DNA of 64,000 nt from Hyperoodon ampullatus (lineage: Eukaryota > Chordata > Mammalia > Artiodactyla > Ziphiidae): contig OX457058.1 of the NCBI GenBank assembly GCA_949752795.1, positions 162,567,353 through 162,631,352 on the forward strand. Direction: 5' to 3'. The notes beneath the pieces were generated by a model, which was given only the letters and a program-made list of their open reading frames with translations, did no database searches and was not told the DNA's origin. Positions 49,847-61,296 of this stretch are shown here, in pieces; positions within the stretch are counted from its first letter, which is position 1; every line of letters starts with the position of its first letter. A program made the position numbers and the translations under genes.

Positions 49847-51185
49847 ACTTGAACAATTAATAAATGGATGACAGATGGTGGGAGCTAGTTTTATCTCTAT
49901 GGAGTGGAAGGTTACAGATAGACAGGAGAGTAGGCTAGACTGATACATGAGGTAAATGGATTAGAGTTGGAGACATCAGTATGAACATATGTTTAGCTTA
50001 AGACAGATACAGATGGTTACATACAGAAATATTTATTGATATGTGTGGATATACATTTTAGGGTCTAGAAACAATGGAACCCCAGTAGTAATCGGCACTC
50101 CTAATGCTCAGACTTTAGTTTCGAATACCCTTATCAAATAAAAGGAACCAGAGTTCCTTGGAGAAATGGCAGATTCTAAGACTGGGGCAAAAAATATACA
50201 TGATGAGTCTCCAAAAGCTTGTAATGACATAAAATAAGAAAGTACTTAAATAAAAAAACAAAATGCAAAACCAACCAATCAAGCAAACAACAACAACAAC
50301 AAAAGCCACAATGATAAGGATAAATTAAAAGAATACAAGAACCAATTGAAAGAGCTCCTAGTGGCCAACTCGGATGACTCTGAGCAACAAAATAAATAAT
50401 TAGTATTGGATTGTAACCTAAATAGTAAAATAAATAATTATAAGTCCATACAAACATGAATGATTAAGTAAATAAGTAGGCAAGAATAGACAAATACCTT
50501 ATGCAGAGAATCCCAAATAATTTATGTAACTATCCACCCATAAGGAGGTGAAGCTTAACCTCTGACTCCTTAAGTGTGGGCTGCATAGTGATTTTCTTCT
50601 AAAGGGTATAGTATGGAGAGGAGGGGGAAAAAAAAGGTAACTTTACAATGTCTAAATCTGACAAACACTGTCTCAAGACAGCTGACCAAGGTTAACAACA
50701 ACGATATGTTATGTTGATAGTCTGTACCCTTGATATGACATGATAAGAATTGGTTTACCTCTGTGATCTTTCTCCCCCAAACATATTATGCCAGTCTAAT
50801 CATGAGAAAAAACATCAGATAAATGCAAACTAAGGGGCGTTCTACAAATTACTTGTTCAATATTTCTCAAAACTATCAAGGTAATGAAAAGAAAATGCTG
50901 AGAAACTGTCACAACCAAGAGGAGCTTAAGAAGACACGGCTATTAAATGTAACGTGGTATCCTAGGTGGGATCCTGGAACAGAGAAAATATATTAGAGAA
51001 AAGCTGAAAAAAAAAGGAATAAAGTATTGACTATAGTTCATAATAATATATCAATATTGGTTCTTTATGATAAATATATCAATAATATAAGATGTTAATA
51101 ATGGATGAAGCCACGTGTTACAGTATACAGGAACTCTATACTATCTTCACCTTTTTATGTAAATCTAACTCTTTACTAAAAAAAG
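48645..51185 (+). mobile_element. Ancient L1 (L1M-like) 3' portion
   Basis: Begins after an A15 run with degraded ORF2 C-terminal sequence ('aaagaactcttaaaactc', 'tcattgttggtaggaatg', 'catacaatggaatgttac'). It continues into a long 3' UTR-like region ending 'ggaactctatactatcttc' and 'aaatctaactctttac'. A (TA)n array interrupts it at about 49813-49844. It may be more than one element. Confidence 0.65.
49813..49844. repeat. (TA)n microsatellite
   Basis: About 30 bp of pure TA repeat. Confidence 0.93.
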
Positions 51186-51189
51186 TTTG

Positions 51190-51470
51190 TTAAAATAATT
51201 CTAATTCTAATATTTTATCTGTTGATGGTTTCTGGTTCTCTACATACACAATCATGCCCATAGCAAATAATAATAATTTTATATGTTCATTTATAATCTT
51301 AGTACCTTTTATTCTTTTTCTTCTCTTATTATCAACAGCCTCCAGTACAATACTAAATGAAGCAGGGCTTCCCAACCTCACTGGGAATGTTTTCAACATT
51401 TCACCATTAAATATGCTGTTACTGTTGATATGTTTAAGGTACACCTTCATTTTTTCAAATTTTCTATAAT
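51190..51470 (-). pseudogene. L1 ORF2 reverse transcriptase fragment
   Basis: An 86-codon minus-strand frame (51190-51450) keeps recognisable reverse transcriptase order: a 'FNGEMLKTFPV' segment before the GTRQGCP region (now degraded), 'RIKG', and 'LLLFAMGMIVYVEN', where the catalytic FADD has become FAMG. It is too short and mutated to function. It belongs to an older L1 subfamily than the large copies. Confidence 0.8.
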
Positions 51471-51509
51471 CGAGAGTTGAAGAAGTTTTGGAGGTAGGGA
51501 CTGATAATC

Positions 51510-51680
51510 AAAGTTGCCATTTTTGACTCCCTACTGTGTAAGGATACTATACCAGACCCTTTACCTAGATCTTTCTGAATCTACACAATCAAAAGGTAAG
51601 AAATTTTGTAACTGTTCAACTTAGCCTCTCAGAGAGGCTAAGCAATTTGCTTAGTGTCACGACACTTGTCTAGCAGAGAT
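51510..51680 (-). mobile_element. MIR
   Basis: 'tttacctagatctttctga' and 'ctcagagaggctaagcaat' match a reverse-oriented MIR core. Confidence 0.65.
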
Positions 51681-52099
51681 AAAATTCCATCCAAAGTAGC
51701 ATATACTTGAAATAAGTGAGTTAAGGAAAGTTTAAAAGTGTAGAGGCATTTATTTGTCAAAAAAGGCAATTTAAGAGTTTGAAAATGAAGGCATAGAAGG
51801 AAACGGAGACTGAGTATGGAGATGAAGGGGACATGAGAAGGAGTCCACAGTCAAGGAATTGATAGCTCAGTGGAGTTACATTTTAGGTATAATTTGTGGA
51901 TGTAACATAGCACAGATCAGAATGAAGAGCTAGAGGGCAGGAAGAGAAATGACAAAACTAAATAGAATCAGAATTGGAAATGACACTCTGGTTTCAGGTG
52001 TGGTTCATATGCTCTGACCCTCATATACAGAAATTGTAGCAGTAAATATAATCATTAAGGAAATAGTCACCAGTCAGTCATACGTGGTTTCCATACCTG
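51681..52099. other. Unannotated sequence
   Basis: No gene or clear repeat was recognised. Confidence 0.4.
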
Positions 52100-52290
52100 T
52101 CTCCAACAACTAAAGCTGTCTGATGTTACATAAACAATGCACTCTCTCTGAGTCTCAGTTACCTGACTGCATAAGAGAAAGAACCATGTTAGAAACATCA
52201 TAGTGTTATTGCGAGGGTTAAATAAGGTAATATGTGTAATGTATTTAGCAAAGGCAAATGAATCTTCTATAAAGACTGCTCAGAGGAGTG
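52100..52290 (+). mobile_element. MIR
   Basis: 'gagtctcagttacctgac' and 'tgcgagggttaaataagg' fit a forward MIR. Confidence 0.7.
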
Positions 52291-52364
52291 AGTAATGGAA
52301 GAAATGCAAGGACTTTGGTAGACAGAGGTCTTCTGGGGAAGGGGCCCTTGGATGCCTCTGAAGC

Positions 52365-52441
52365 AATATTTTTCAGTATTGCCTGCACATTGGAATCATA
52401 TGGGGGGGATTCAGAAAATACTGATGACCTGAATCCAACCC
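52365..52441. mobile_element. MER5-like DNA transposon remnant
   Basis: 'cctgcacattggaatcatat' followed by 'ggggggattcagaaaata' and 'tgatgacctgaatccaac' resembles the MER5 (hAT-Charlie) family. It is short and cut by the L1 insertion. Confidence 0.4.
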
Positions 52442-52829
52442 CCAGGAGTGGGTTTTATTTTTATTTTTTAACATCTTTATTGGAGTATAATTGCTTTACA
52501 ATGGTGTGTTTGCTTCTGTGGTATAACAAAGTGAATCAGCTATACATATACATATATCCCCATATCTCCACCCTCTTGTGTCTCCCTCCCACCCTCCCTA
52601 TCCCACCCCTCTAGGTGGGCACAAAGCACTGAGCTGATCTCACTGTGCTATGCAGCTGCTTCCCACTAGCTATCTATTTTACATTTGGTAGTGTATATAT
52701 GTACATGCCACTCTCTCACTTCATCCCAGCTTACCCTTCACCCACCCCGTGTCCTCAAGTCCATTCTTTACATCTGCATCTTTATTCCTGTCCTGCTTCA
52801 GAAAAGATTCTTCAGAATCTTTTTTTTTT

Positions 52830-55800
52830 TATTCCATATATATGTGTTAGCATATGATACTTGTTTTTCTCTTTCTGACTTGCTTCACTCTGTATGACAG
52901 TCTCCATGTTCATCCACCTCACTACAAATAACTCAATTTTGTTTCTCTTTTGGCTGAGTAATATCCCATTGTATATATGTGCCACATCTTCTTTATCCAT
53001 TCATCTGTCGATGGGCACTTAGTTTGCTTCCATGACCTGGCTATGGAAATATAGCTGCAATGAATGTTGTGGTACATGACACTTTTTGAATATGGTTTCC
53101 TCAGGGTGTATGCCCAGTAGTGGGATTGCTGGGTCGTATGGGAGTTCTATTTTTAGTTTTCTAAGGAACCTCCATACTGTTCTCCATAGTGGCTGTATCA
53201 ATTTATATTCCCACGAACAGTGCAAGAGGGTACACTTTTCTCCACACCCTCTCCAGTATTTATTGTTTGTAGATTTTTTGATAATGGCCATTGTTGCCCG
53301 GGTAAGGTGATACCTCATTGTAGTTTTGATTTGCATTTCTCTAATGATTATTGATGTTGAGCATCCTTTCATGTGTTTGTTGGCAGTCTGTATATCTTCT
53401 TTGGAGAAATATTTATTTAGGTCTTCTGCCCTTTATTGGATTGGGTTGTTTGTTTTTTGATGTTGAACTACATGAGCTGCTTGTTTATTTTGGAGATTAA
53501 TCCTTTGTCATTTGCTTCATTGGCAAATATTTTCTCCCAGTCTGAGGGTTCTTTTTTCATCTTGTTTATGGCTTCCTTTGCTGTGCAAAAGCTTTTAAGA
53601 TTCATTAGGTTCCATTTGTTTATTTTTTATTTTATTTCCCTTTCTCTAGGAGGTGGATCAAAAAGGATTTTGCTGTGATGTATGTCATAGAGTGTTCTGA
53701 CTATGTTTTCATCTAAGAGTATTATAGTGTCTGCCCTTACATTTAGGTGTCTAATCCATTTTGAGTTTATTTTTGTGTATGGTGTTAGGAAGTGTTCAAA
53801 TTTCATTCTTTGACATGTAGCTGTCCAGTTTTCTCAGCACCATTTAATGAAGAGGCTGTCTTTTCTCCATTTTATATTCTTGCCTCCTTTATCAAAGATA
53901 AGGTGACCATATGTGAGTAGGTTTATCTCTGGGATTTCTATCCTGTTCCATTGATACATATTTCTGTTTTTGTTCCAGAACCATACTGTGTTGATTACTG
54001 TAGCTTTGTAGTATAGTCTGAAGTTCAGGAGCCTGACTCCTCCAGCTCAGTTTTTCTTTCTCAAGATTGCTTTGGCTATTTGGGGTGTTTTGTGTTTCCA
54101 TACAAACTGTGAAATTTTTTGTTCTAGTTCTGTGAAAAATACCAGTGGTAGTTTCATAGGGATTGCATTGGATCTGTAGATTGCTTTGTGTAGTATAGTC
54201 ATTTTCTCAATTTTGACTCTTCCAATCCAAGAACATGGTATATCTCTCCATCTGTTTGTGTCATCTTTAATTTCTTTCATCAGTGTCTTATAGTTTTCTG
54301 CATAGAGGTCTTTTGTCTCATTAGGTAGGTTTATTCCTAGGTATTTTATTCTTTTTGTTACAGTGTTAAATGGGAGTGTTTCCTTAATTTCTCTTTCAGA
54401 TTTTTCATCAATAGTGTATAGGAATGCCAGAGATTTCTGTGCATTAGTTGTGTATCCTGCTACTTTACCAAATTCATTGATTAGCTCTAGTAGTTTTCTG
54501 GTAGCATCTTTAGAATTCTCTATGTATAGTATCATGTCACCTGCAAACAGTGACATCTTTACTTCTTCTTTTCCAATTTGGATTCCTTTTATTTCTTTTT
54601 CTTCTCTGATTGATCTGGCTAAAAGTTCCAAAACTATGTTGAATAAAAGTGTTGAGAATGGGCAACCTTGTCTTGTCCCTGATCTTAGTTGAAATGGTTT
54701 GAATTTTCACCATTGAGAATGATGTTGGCTGTGGGTTTGTCATATATGGCCTTTTTTATGTTGAGGTAAGTTCCCTCTATGCCTACTTTCTGGAGGGCTT
54801 TTATCATAAATGAGTGTTGCATTTTGTTGAAAACTTTTTCTGCATCTATTTAGATGATCATATGGTTTTTCTCCTTCAATTTGTTAATATGGTGTATCAC
54901 CTTGATGGATTTCCGTATATTGAAGGATCTTGCATTCCTGGAATAAACCCCACTTGATCATGGTGTATGATCCTTTTAATGTGCTGTTGGATTATGTTTG
55001 CTAGTATTTTGTTGAGGATTTTTGCATCTATGTTCATCAGTGATACTAGCCTGTAGTTTTCTTTCTTTGTGACATCTTTGTCTGGTTATTGTATCAGGAT
55101 GATGGTGGCCTCATAGAATGAGTTTGGGAGTGTTCCTCCCTCTCCTATATTTTGGAAGAGTTTGAGAAGGAAAGGTATTAAGTATTCTCTAAATGTTTGA
55201 TAGAATTAGCCTGTGAAGCCATCTTGTCCTGGGCTTTTGTTTGTTGGAAGAGTTTTAATTACAGTTTCAATTTCAGTGTTTGTGATTGGTCTGTTTATAT
55301 TTTCTATTTCTTCCTGGTTCAGTCATGGAAGGTTGTGCTTTTTAAATAATTTGTCAATTTTTTCCAGGTTGTCCATTTTATTGGCATATAGTTGCTTGTA
55401 GTAATGTTTCATGATCCTTTGTATTTCTGCAGTGTCATTTGTTACTTCTTTTTCATTTCTAATTCTATTGATTTGTGTCTTCTCCCTTTTTTCTTGGTGA
55501 CTCTGGCTAATGTTTTAACAATTTTGTTTATGTACTCAAAGAACCAGCTTTTAGTTTTCTTGATCTTTGCTATTGCTTCCTTCATTCCTTTTTCATTGAT
55601 TCTGACCTGATCTTTATGATTTCTTTCCTTCTGCTAACTTTAGGGGTTTTTTTGTTGTTGTTCTTCTTCTTTCTCTAATTGCTTTAGGTGTAAGGTTAGG
55701 TTGTTTATTTGAGATGTTTCTTGTTTCTTGAGGTAGGATTGTATTGCTATATACTTCCATCTTAGAACTGCTTTTGCTGCATCCCATGGGTTTTGGGTGG

Positions 55801-56684
55801 TCGTGTTTGCATTGTCATTTGTTTCTAATTATTTTATGATTTCCTCTTTGATTTCCTCAGTGATCTCTTGGTTATTTAGTAGTGTATTGTTTAGCCTCCA
55901 TCTGTTTGTATTTGTTACAGATTTTTTCCTCTAATTTATATCTAGTCTCATAACATTGTGGTCAGAAAAGATACTTGATACCGTTTCAATTTTCTTAAAT
56001 TTGCCAAGGCTTGGTTTGTGACCCAAAATATGATCTATCCTGGAAAATGTTCTATGAGCACTTGAGAAGAAAGTGTACTCTTTTGTTTTTGGATGGAATG
56101 TCCTATAAATATCAATTAAGTCCATCTTTTGTAATATATCATTTAAAGCTTGTGTTTCCTTATTTATTTTCATTTTGGATGATCTGTCCATTGGTGAAAG
56201 TGGGGTGTTAAAATCCCCTAGTGTTACTGTCGATTTTCCCTTTTATTCCTGTTAGCTTTTGCCTTAGGTATTGAGGTGCTCCTATGTTGGGTGCATAAAT
56301 ATTTACAATTGTTATATCTTCTTCTTGATTTGATCACTTGATCATTATGTAGTGTCCTTCTTTGTCTCTTGTAATCATCTTTATTTTAATGTCTATTTTG
56401 TCTGATTTGAGAATTGCTACTCCAGATTTATTTTGATTTCCATTTTCATGGAACAACTTCTTCCATCCCCTCACTTTCAGTCTGTATGTGTCCCTAGGTC
56501 TGTAGTGGGTCTCTTGTAGACAGCAATATATAGGTTGTGTCCCTAGGTCTGTAGTGGGTCTCTTGTAGACAGCAATATATAGGTCTTGTTTTTGTATCCA
56601 TTCAGCCAGTCTATGTATTTTGGTTGGAGCATTTAATCCATTTACACTTAAGTTAGTTACCGATATGTATGTTCCTATTACCAT
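52830..56684 (-). pseudogene. ORF2: L1 ORF2, disabled copy
   Basis: Recognisable pieces remain. They include the endonuclease N-terminus at 56684 (VIGTYISVTNLSVNGLN), the endonuclease C-terminal part in 55931-56191 (RIDHILGHK), reverse transcriptase in 54047-54631, and the C-terminal domain in 53019-53372. The reverse transcriptase box reads FAGD instead of FADD, so a catalytic aspartate is lost. A perfect 49-bp tandem duplication (56487-56584) disrupts the endonuclease frame. A TAA just before motif A (about 54849-54852) matches the one in the 40.5-kb element. Many other stops and frameshifts are present, so it cannot encode ORF2p. Confidence 0.9.
56487..56584. repeat. Perfect 49-bp tandem duplication inside L1 ORF2
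   Basis: Two identical adjacent 49-bp units, each with 'ccctaggtctgtagtggg', starting at 56487 and 56536. A single copy is present at the equivalent place in the 40.5-kb L1 (near 43895), so this is a post-insertion or source-specific change. Confidence 0.95.
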
Positions 56685-56739
56685 TTTCTTAATTGTTTTG
56701 GTTTTGTTATTGTAGGTCTTTTCCTTCTCTTGTTTTTCC

Positions 56740-57101
56740 TGCCTAGAGAAGTTCCTTTAGCATTTGTTTTAAAGCTAGTTTGGTGGTGCTGAATTCTCAT
56801 AACTTTTGCTTTTCTGTAAACACTTTAATTTCTCCGTTGAATCTGAATGAGGTCCTTGCTGGGTAGAGTAATCTTGGTTGTAGTTTTTTTCCTTTTATCA
56901 CTTTCAATATGTCCTGTCCCTCCCTTCTGGCTTGCAGAGCTTCTGCTGAAAGAAGGCTGTTTACCTTATAGGGATTCCCCTGAATGTTATTTGTTGTTTT
57001 TCCCTTGCTGCTTTTAATATTTTTTCTTTGTATTTAATTTTGATAGTTTGATTAATATGTGTCTTGCCGTGTTTCTCCTTGGATTTATCCTGTTTGTTAC
57101 T
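56740..57101 (-). pseudogene. L1 ORF1 C-terminal fragment
   Basis: Antisense matches to the ORF1 C-terminal part: the region corresponding to 'REKQQIT..GIPI' (56961-57158 frame) and the 'ctgaatgaggtccttgctgg' block. It is 5' truncated here and out of frame. Confidence 0.8.
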
Positions 57102-57115
57102 CCAGGAGTGGGTTT

Positions 57116-59010
57116 GATATAACCTGTTTGAAGTGTAGGCTGGGCTACAGAGAAACACTTTATTCCTCCTTCACCTTCTTGCTCTGCATCTGCTCCACTT
57201 CCTCATAAAGTCAGTTCCAATTTGTATTTGGGGTCTTACCCCCTCATTCCTACTCAGTCAGGTGGTGCCAGCTAACACAGATCTGGCCAATCAATATCTC
57301 ATATTCTTCTGTCACAGGTAAATATTCAACCCTGTCAGGACAGTGAGACACTATGAGACCTACTGAGGCCTTTGAAAGACAGATACTCTAACTTGCTGGA
57401 TTTGAAGCTGAGATGTTTTAAGTTTTGTAGCTACAGCACTCACTTTTCTACCCTGAGAGAGAAACTAAAAGATGGAAAGAAACCTAGTTCTGAGCAACTT
57501 AGTCAGCTGTGCCTGCAGCTTCTCTAACTCCTGCACATTTTTATTTTATCTATGGCAATAAAAAAGGCATTTTTTATTGAAAAATGTTATTTTGTAGTAT
57601 TGCACAAAATAACTGAATCATTTTAAAGAAAGACAACCCAAATTGTAATTTTCTTCTTTGGGTCAATATTCATGTAATACTCTGTAGTAATGAATTTATT
57701 AACATGTAAGTATCTATATGTAAGTATTAAGACATACAAAGATATATAAATATAAAAATAGATGATAAATGTAACAGTTTTAATTTTAGCCTTTATGTAT
57801 AATTAATTTATAAGCATATTAAATCAAATTACATTTATTATATTGAGCTTATAATCTTTATCATGTGTAACAATTTCTTTGATAAATAGACAAATTATGT
57901 TTATTATCCTATCTAGATATTTGTATTTTTCTGTATCTACTGCTAAGCCTATAAGGATTGATTCTACATCAAAGTTTAAGAAACAGTAATAAAAACACCT
58001 GTCAGTTAACTCCCACAGTTTTAAGTGAATCATGTTAGTATGTTCCCTTCTTTGCTTAAAGTAGCTTGAATCAGGTTTTCTTTTACTTTTGGAAAAAAGA
58101 AAAGAGACAACTGATACATTTCTTTCTTCCCCATACCCAAATTTCCACGTTTTTTACCTACAGGTGAGTCTTGACATGATTCCTTGTAATAATGCTGCTC
58201 AAATAATTTAGCAAGAATTTTCTTTAAAGGGCAACTCTGGGTTAAGCATGAAATTTAATTAACTCATTAAAATCTAAAATGTGTTCTCTCTAGGATGCTG
58301 GCTGAAAACAGAACCCTGAGTAATGAAGCCACTCCACTATATCTCAGAGCTCTCCCCTTCCAGGTTATACTAGAAAAATCAGGTTTTTGAATCTGACGTG
58401 GGAGGTACAGTTAAACTTACATTTCAGAAAAGAAACGTGCTTTAAATGTGAGTTAGCTGTCTGGATGGTTCTGAAACATTTAGTTTCTGTTTGATCTTTA
58501 GCCAGAGTAGTCAGAAAATAGCTTGGCTAATGCTACTCAGCAAATTCTCTCAAGGACAAGGATTCACACCATGAATTTTTCTCAGGTCTGATGACTAAAT
58601 CTCCCACTTCATTTATTACTCAGGCACTATCTATTCTCTGGAGGCAGCACAGAATAGAATGGAAACACTTTGTAGATAGATGTTGGGTGATGAGTGTGTA
58701 TGTCTTTCCCTAAAGCTGCATTTTGTCACATCAACTCAGAGTAAGGACAGCCACTGAAGAATTTCTCAATGTTGTACTGTAAAAGATAAAGGGAGGACAC
58801 CATGAATGGTCAGAGAGCAGGAGAATTCACTTCAGCTTTCTGCTAATACTCACTAAATGGAATGCCACCCCTGTTTTTTTTTAACTTTGCAGGTAAACTG
58901 TTTTGAAAGGGCAATCGCAGATTTTACTGGAGAAGTTAGCCACTAGAGGGTCCCTCTGTTCAAAGTCATGCATATAATGTTGAAGGATTTGCACACAGAC
59001 AAACAGAGAC

Positions 59011-59042
<32 letters not shown>

Positions 59043-59479
59043 CATTGAAAATAGGAATAAAAATGAAACAGAATCATAAGGTAGTGGGATTGCCTTAGCT
59101 CATTACTATCCTCCTGTATTCCACTACATGCTGTTGGTCGTGCACCTTAAACAAAATTGCTCCTTTTAGAAGAAGGAAATGATCTTGCTATAAAATGCAC
59201 TATAGCACATTGATAATTATTGATTCTTACAGGCTACTCTATTTAACATCAGAGAAAGAGATTGTTTAAGGACAGGTGCTTTAAGGCCAACTCCATCCCC
59301 ATGGAAACACTGATAGATAAACTGAAAAAAAGGTGCAATATTGTGATTTATTAAAAAAAATGTATTTTCTGTTTCAGATGGCAAAAATATATTTCTCATA
59401 AATATTTGGTCTTTGTCCATAGTTTCTGGCTTACAGCTCCCCAAATCCCTGGAATGTCCTAAGTGATAAGAGCCATGAA
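57116..59479. other. Mostly non-repetitive sequence
   Basis: No gene was recognised. 57250-57500 ('gctaacacagatctggcc') may be an old DNA transposon remnant that I cannot name. A (GA)n tract lies at about 59005-59043. Confidence 0.4.
59005..59043. repeat. (GA)n microsatellite
   Basis: A run of GAGA and GAAAG units is seen directly. Confidence 0.92.
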
Positions 59480-59995
59480 GATGTCTTTTTGTTAGGTTAA
59501 TGAGGTGACTTTGGGACCCCAACTGAAGATGAGAGGTGGTTGCCAGGAGACCCAACCATGTGATTAGCAGGTTGCAACTTTCGGTCCCACCCCCCTGACC
59601 TCTGGATGAAGAGCAAGGGGTTGGAGGCTGAACCAATTGCCAATGGCCAATTATTTATTCAATCATGCCTGTGTAATGAAGGCTCCAGGTTGGTGAACAT
59701 GTGGAGGTGCTGGGAGAGTGATGCACTCAGAGGACGTGGAAGCTCCACACACCTTCCCCATCCCTTGCCCTCTACATCTCTCCCATCCGGCTGTTCCTGA
59801 TTTACATCCTTTTATCATAAACCTGTTATCTAGTAAGTAACATTTTTCTCTGAGTTCTGTGAGCTGCTCTAGCAAATTAATTGAACCCAAAGAGTGGTGG
59901 TGGAAACCTCTAATTTATAGCCAGTTGGTCAGAAATAGAAGTAGTAACAGAGGAAAATTGCTTTTGACTTGAGGTGTTAGGCTTAGAAGCAACTA
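59480..59995 (+). mobile_element. Solitary endogenous retrovirus LTR
   Basis: 'gttgccaggagacccaac', 'aatcatgcctgtgtaatg', 'ggtgaacatgtggaggtg' and 'agttctgtgagctgctct' are words I recall from an abundant mammalian LTR that has a poly(A) signal in 'tccttttatcataaac'. No internal retroviral genes lie nearby, so it reads as a solo LTR. The family was not determined. It is diverged, and the ends are approximate. Confidence 0.5.
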
Positions 59996-61164
59996 ATTCA
60001 GAACACCTATGAGCTTCTGCCATCAAATGAATTGTATACCCAAATAACATCCCCCCTTAATTTCTGGGGGTTTACATGTGTGGCCCAAAGAGGTTCTGTC
60101 TTCCTTGGTTTGGAAGTGGCAATGAATGGACAAACAAAGAGGTCAGATCGTAAACATTTCCCACTCTCACTTAGAAACTCAAGGGATGCAGATTGTTGTT
60201 AGAAAAAATCTATCCTAAGACTGAAGTCTTTCTCAGCATTGTATGTCTAAAGCATTTTAGGTCCATTTTTAGTTTTGCTGACAGTGGGAATGTATTTTGA
60301 GGCTGGCAGGGAGAGTGAATCAGATTGGAATAATTGTTCCTGTGTGGACAAACTGATTAAGCCAGGGAAGATTTCATGCCTGCTGTTTTTGTACTTTTGT
60401 TCATATTGTTTTTTGGGCCCCCATCAGTAATGTTCTGAAGTCTTCTTTTTTCATGTACTTAAATGTAATCAATCTTTTAAGACCATTAGAATCTTAGAAC
60501 ATCTTAAACGTATTTAGTTCTCCCAGATGACTTATTCTACTGAACTAGTAGAAACTTTAACCTATGCTTTCATTTGGCCCTTGGTGATGTGAATATTGTC
60601 TTAACATGTATTATTTTCATTTTTATTATTATTATGTAAACTACCATTAACTATTATTTATAGAGATGTTTGTCATGCATATGAAAAGTGGAGAGCTGAG
60701 TTTAGAACTATGTTTGCTTGACTTTTGTACATTAAATCATTCATCCATTTATTCAGATATTGAGTGCTTAAATATGGAAGACTGCACTTTTCAGAGAGCT
60801 CCCTATTGGCTATGATTGGCCCCTACATCAGATTCCATTAAACAGTTCTCATGTTGAGTCATATGTGTTTGCATCTCTGGTCCTCTTCTGCATGGAAAAG
60901 GAGGGAACCTTGAGGGAGAGATTCTGTCTTGTTCATCTTTATATTTCCTGAATCTATGTAGCACAGGTGACATTTTAGGCAATTATCCCTTCTTTCTCTT
61001 CTTTACTCCATTCATCCCCTTCAGGTCAATCATTTATTATATTTCAAACCCATAGTGAAGTTCTACTCTGTCTCTAGTTTCTAGGATACAAAAGTGAGTC
61101 TGGAATAATCTCTGCCCCCAAGTCATCAGCCTGTGGTGGGTCACTTACATTTAAACAAGCAGTA
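59996..61164. other. Unannotated sequence
   Basis: No gene or clear repeat was recognised. Confidence 0.4.
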
Positions 61165-61276
61165 AAATAATCTAAAAAAGAGTAGATATGTGTATATGTA
61201 TAACTGATTCACTTTGCTGTACACCTGAAACTAACACAACAATTGTAAATCAATTATAATCCAATAAAAATTAAAG
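61165..61276 (+). mobile_element. L1 3' UTR tail
   Basis: 'gtatatgtataactgattc', 'ctgtacacctgaaactaac' and 'taatccaataaaaatt' are a sense L1 terminus. A reverse-oriented L1 begins about 20 bp further on, so the two elements lie tail to tail. Confidence 0.85.
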
Positions 61277-61296
61277 CAAAACAGTACAAAATCCCA

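Larger units (their letters stand above)
52456..57101 (-). mobile_element. L1: 5'-truncated L1 (4.6 kb)
   Basis: Reverse-oriented L1 running from a T-rich start through the 3' UTR (52480-52830), the whole ORF2 region (ATG at 56684, minus strand) and the C-terminal part of ORF1 (about 56740-57101), where it is truncated. A perfect 14-bp target duplication 'ccaggagtgggttt' flanks it (52442-52455 and 57102-57115). All frames are broken. It keeps phenylalanine at the reverse transcriptase box but has lost a catalytic aspartate. Confidence 0.95.
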
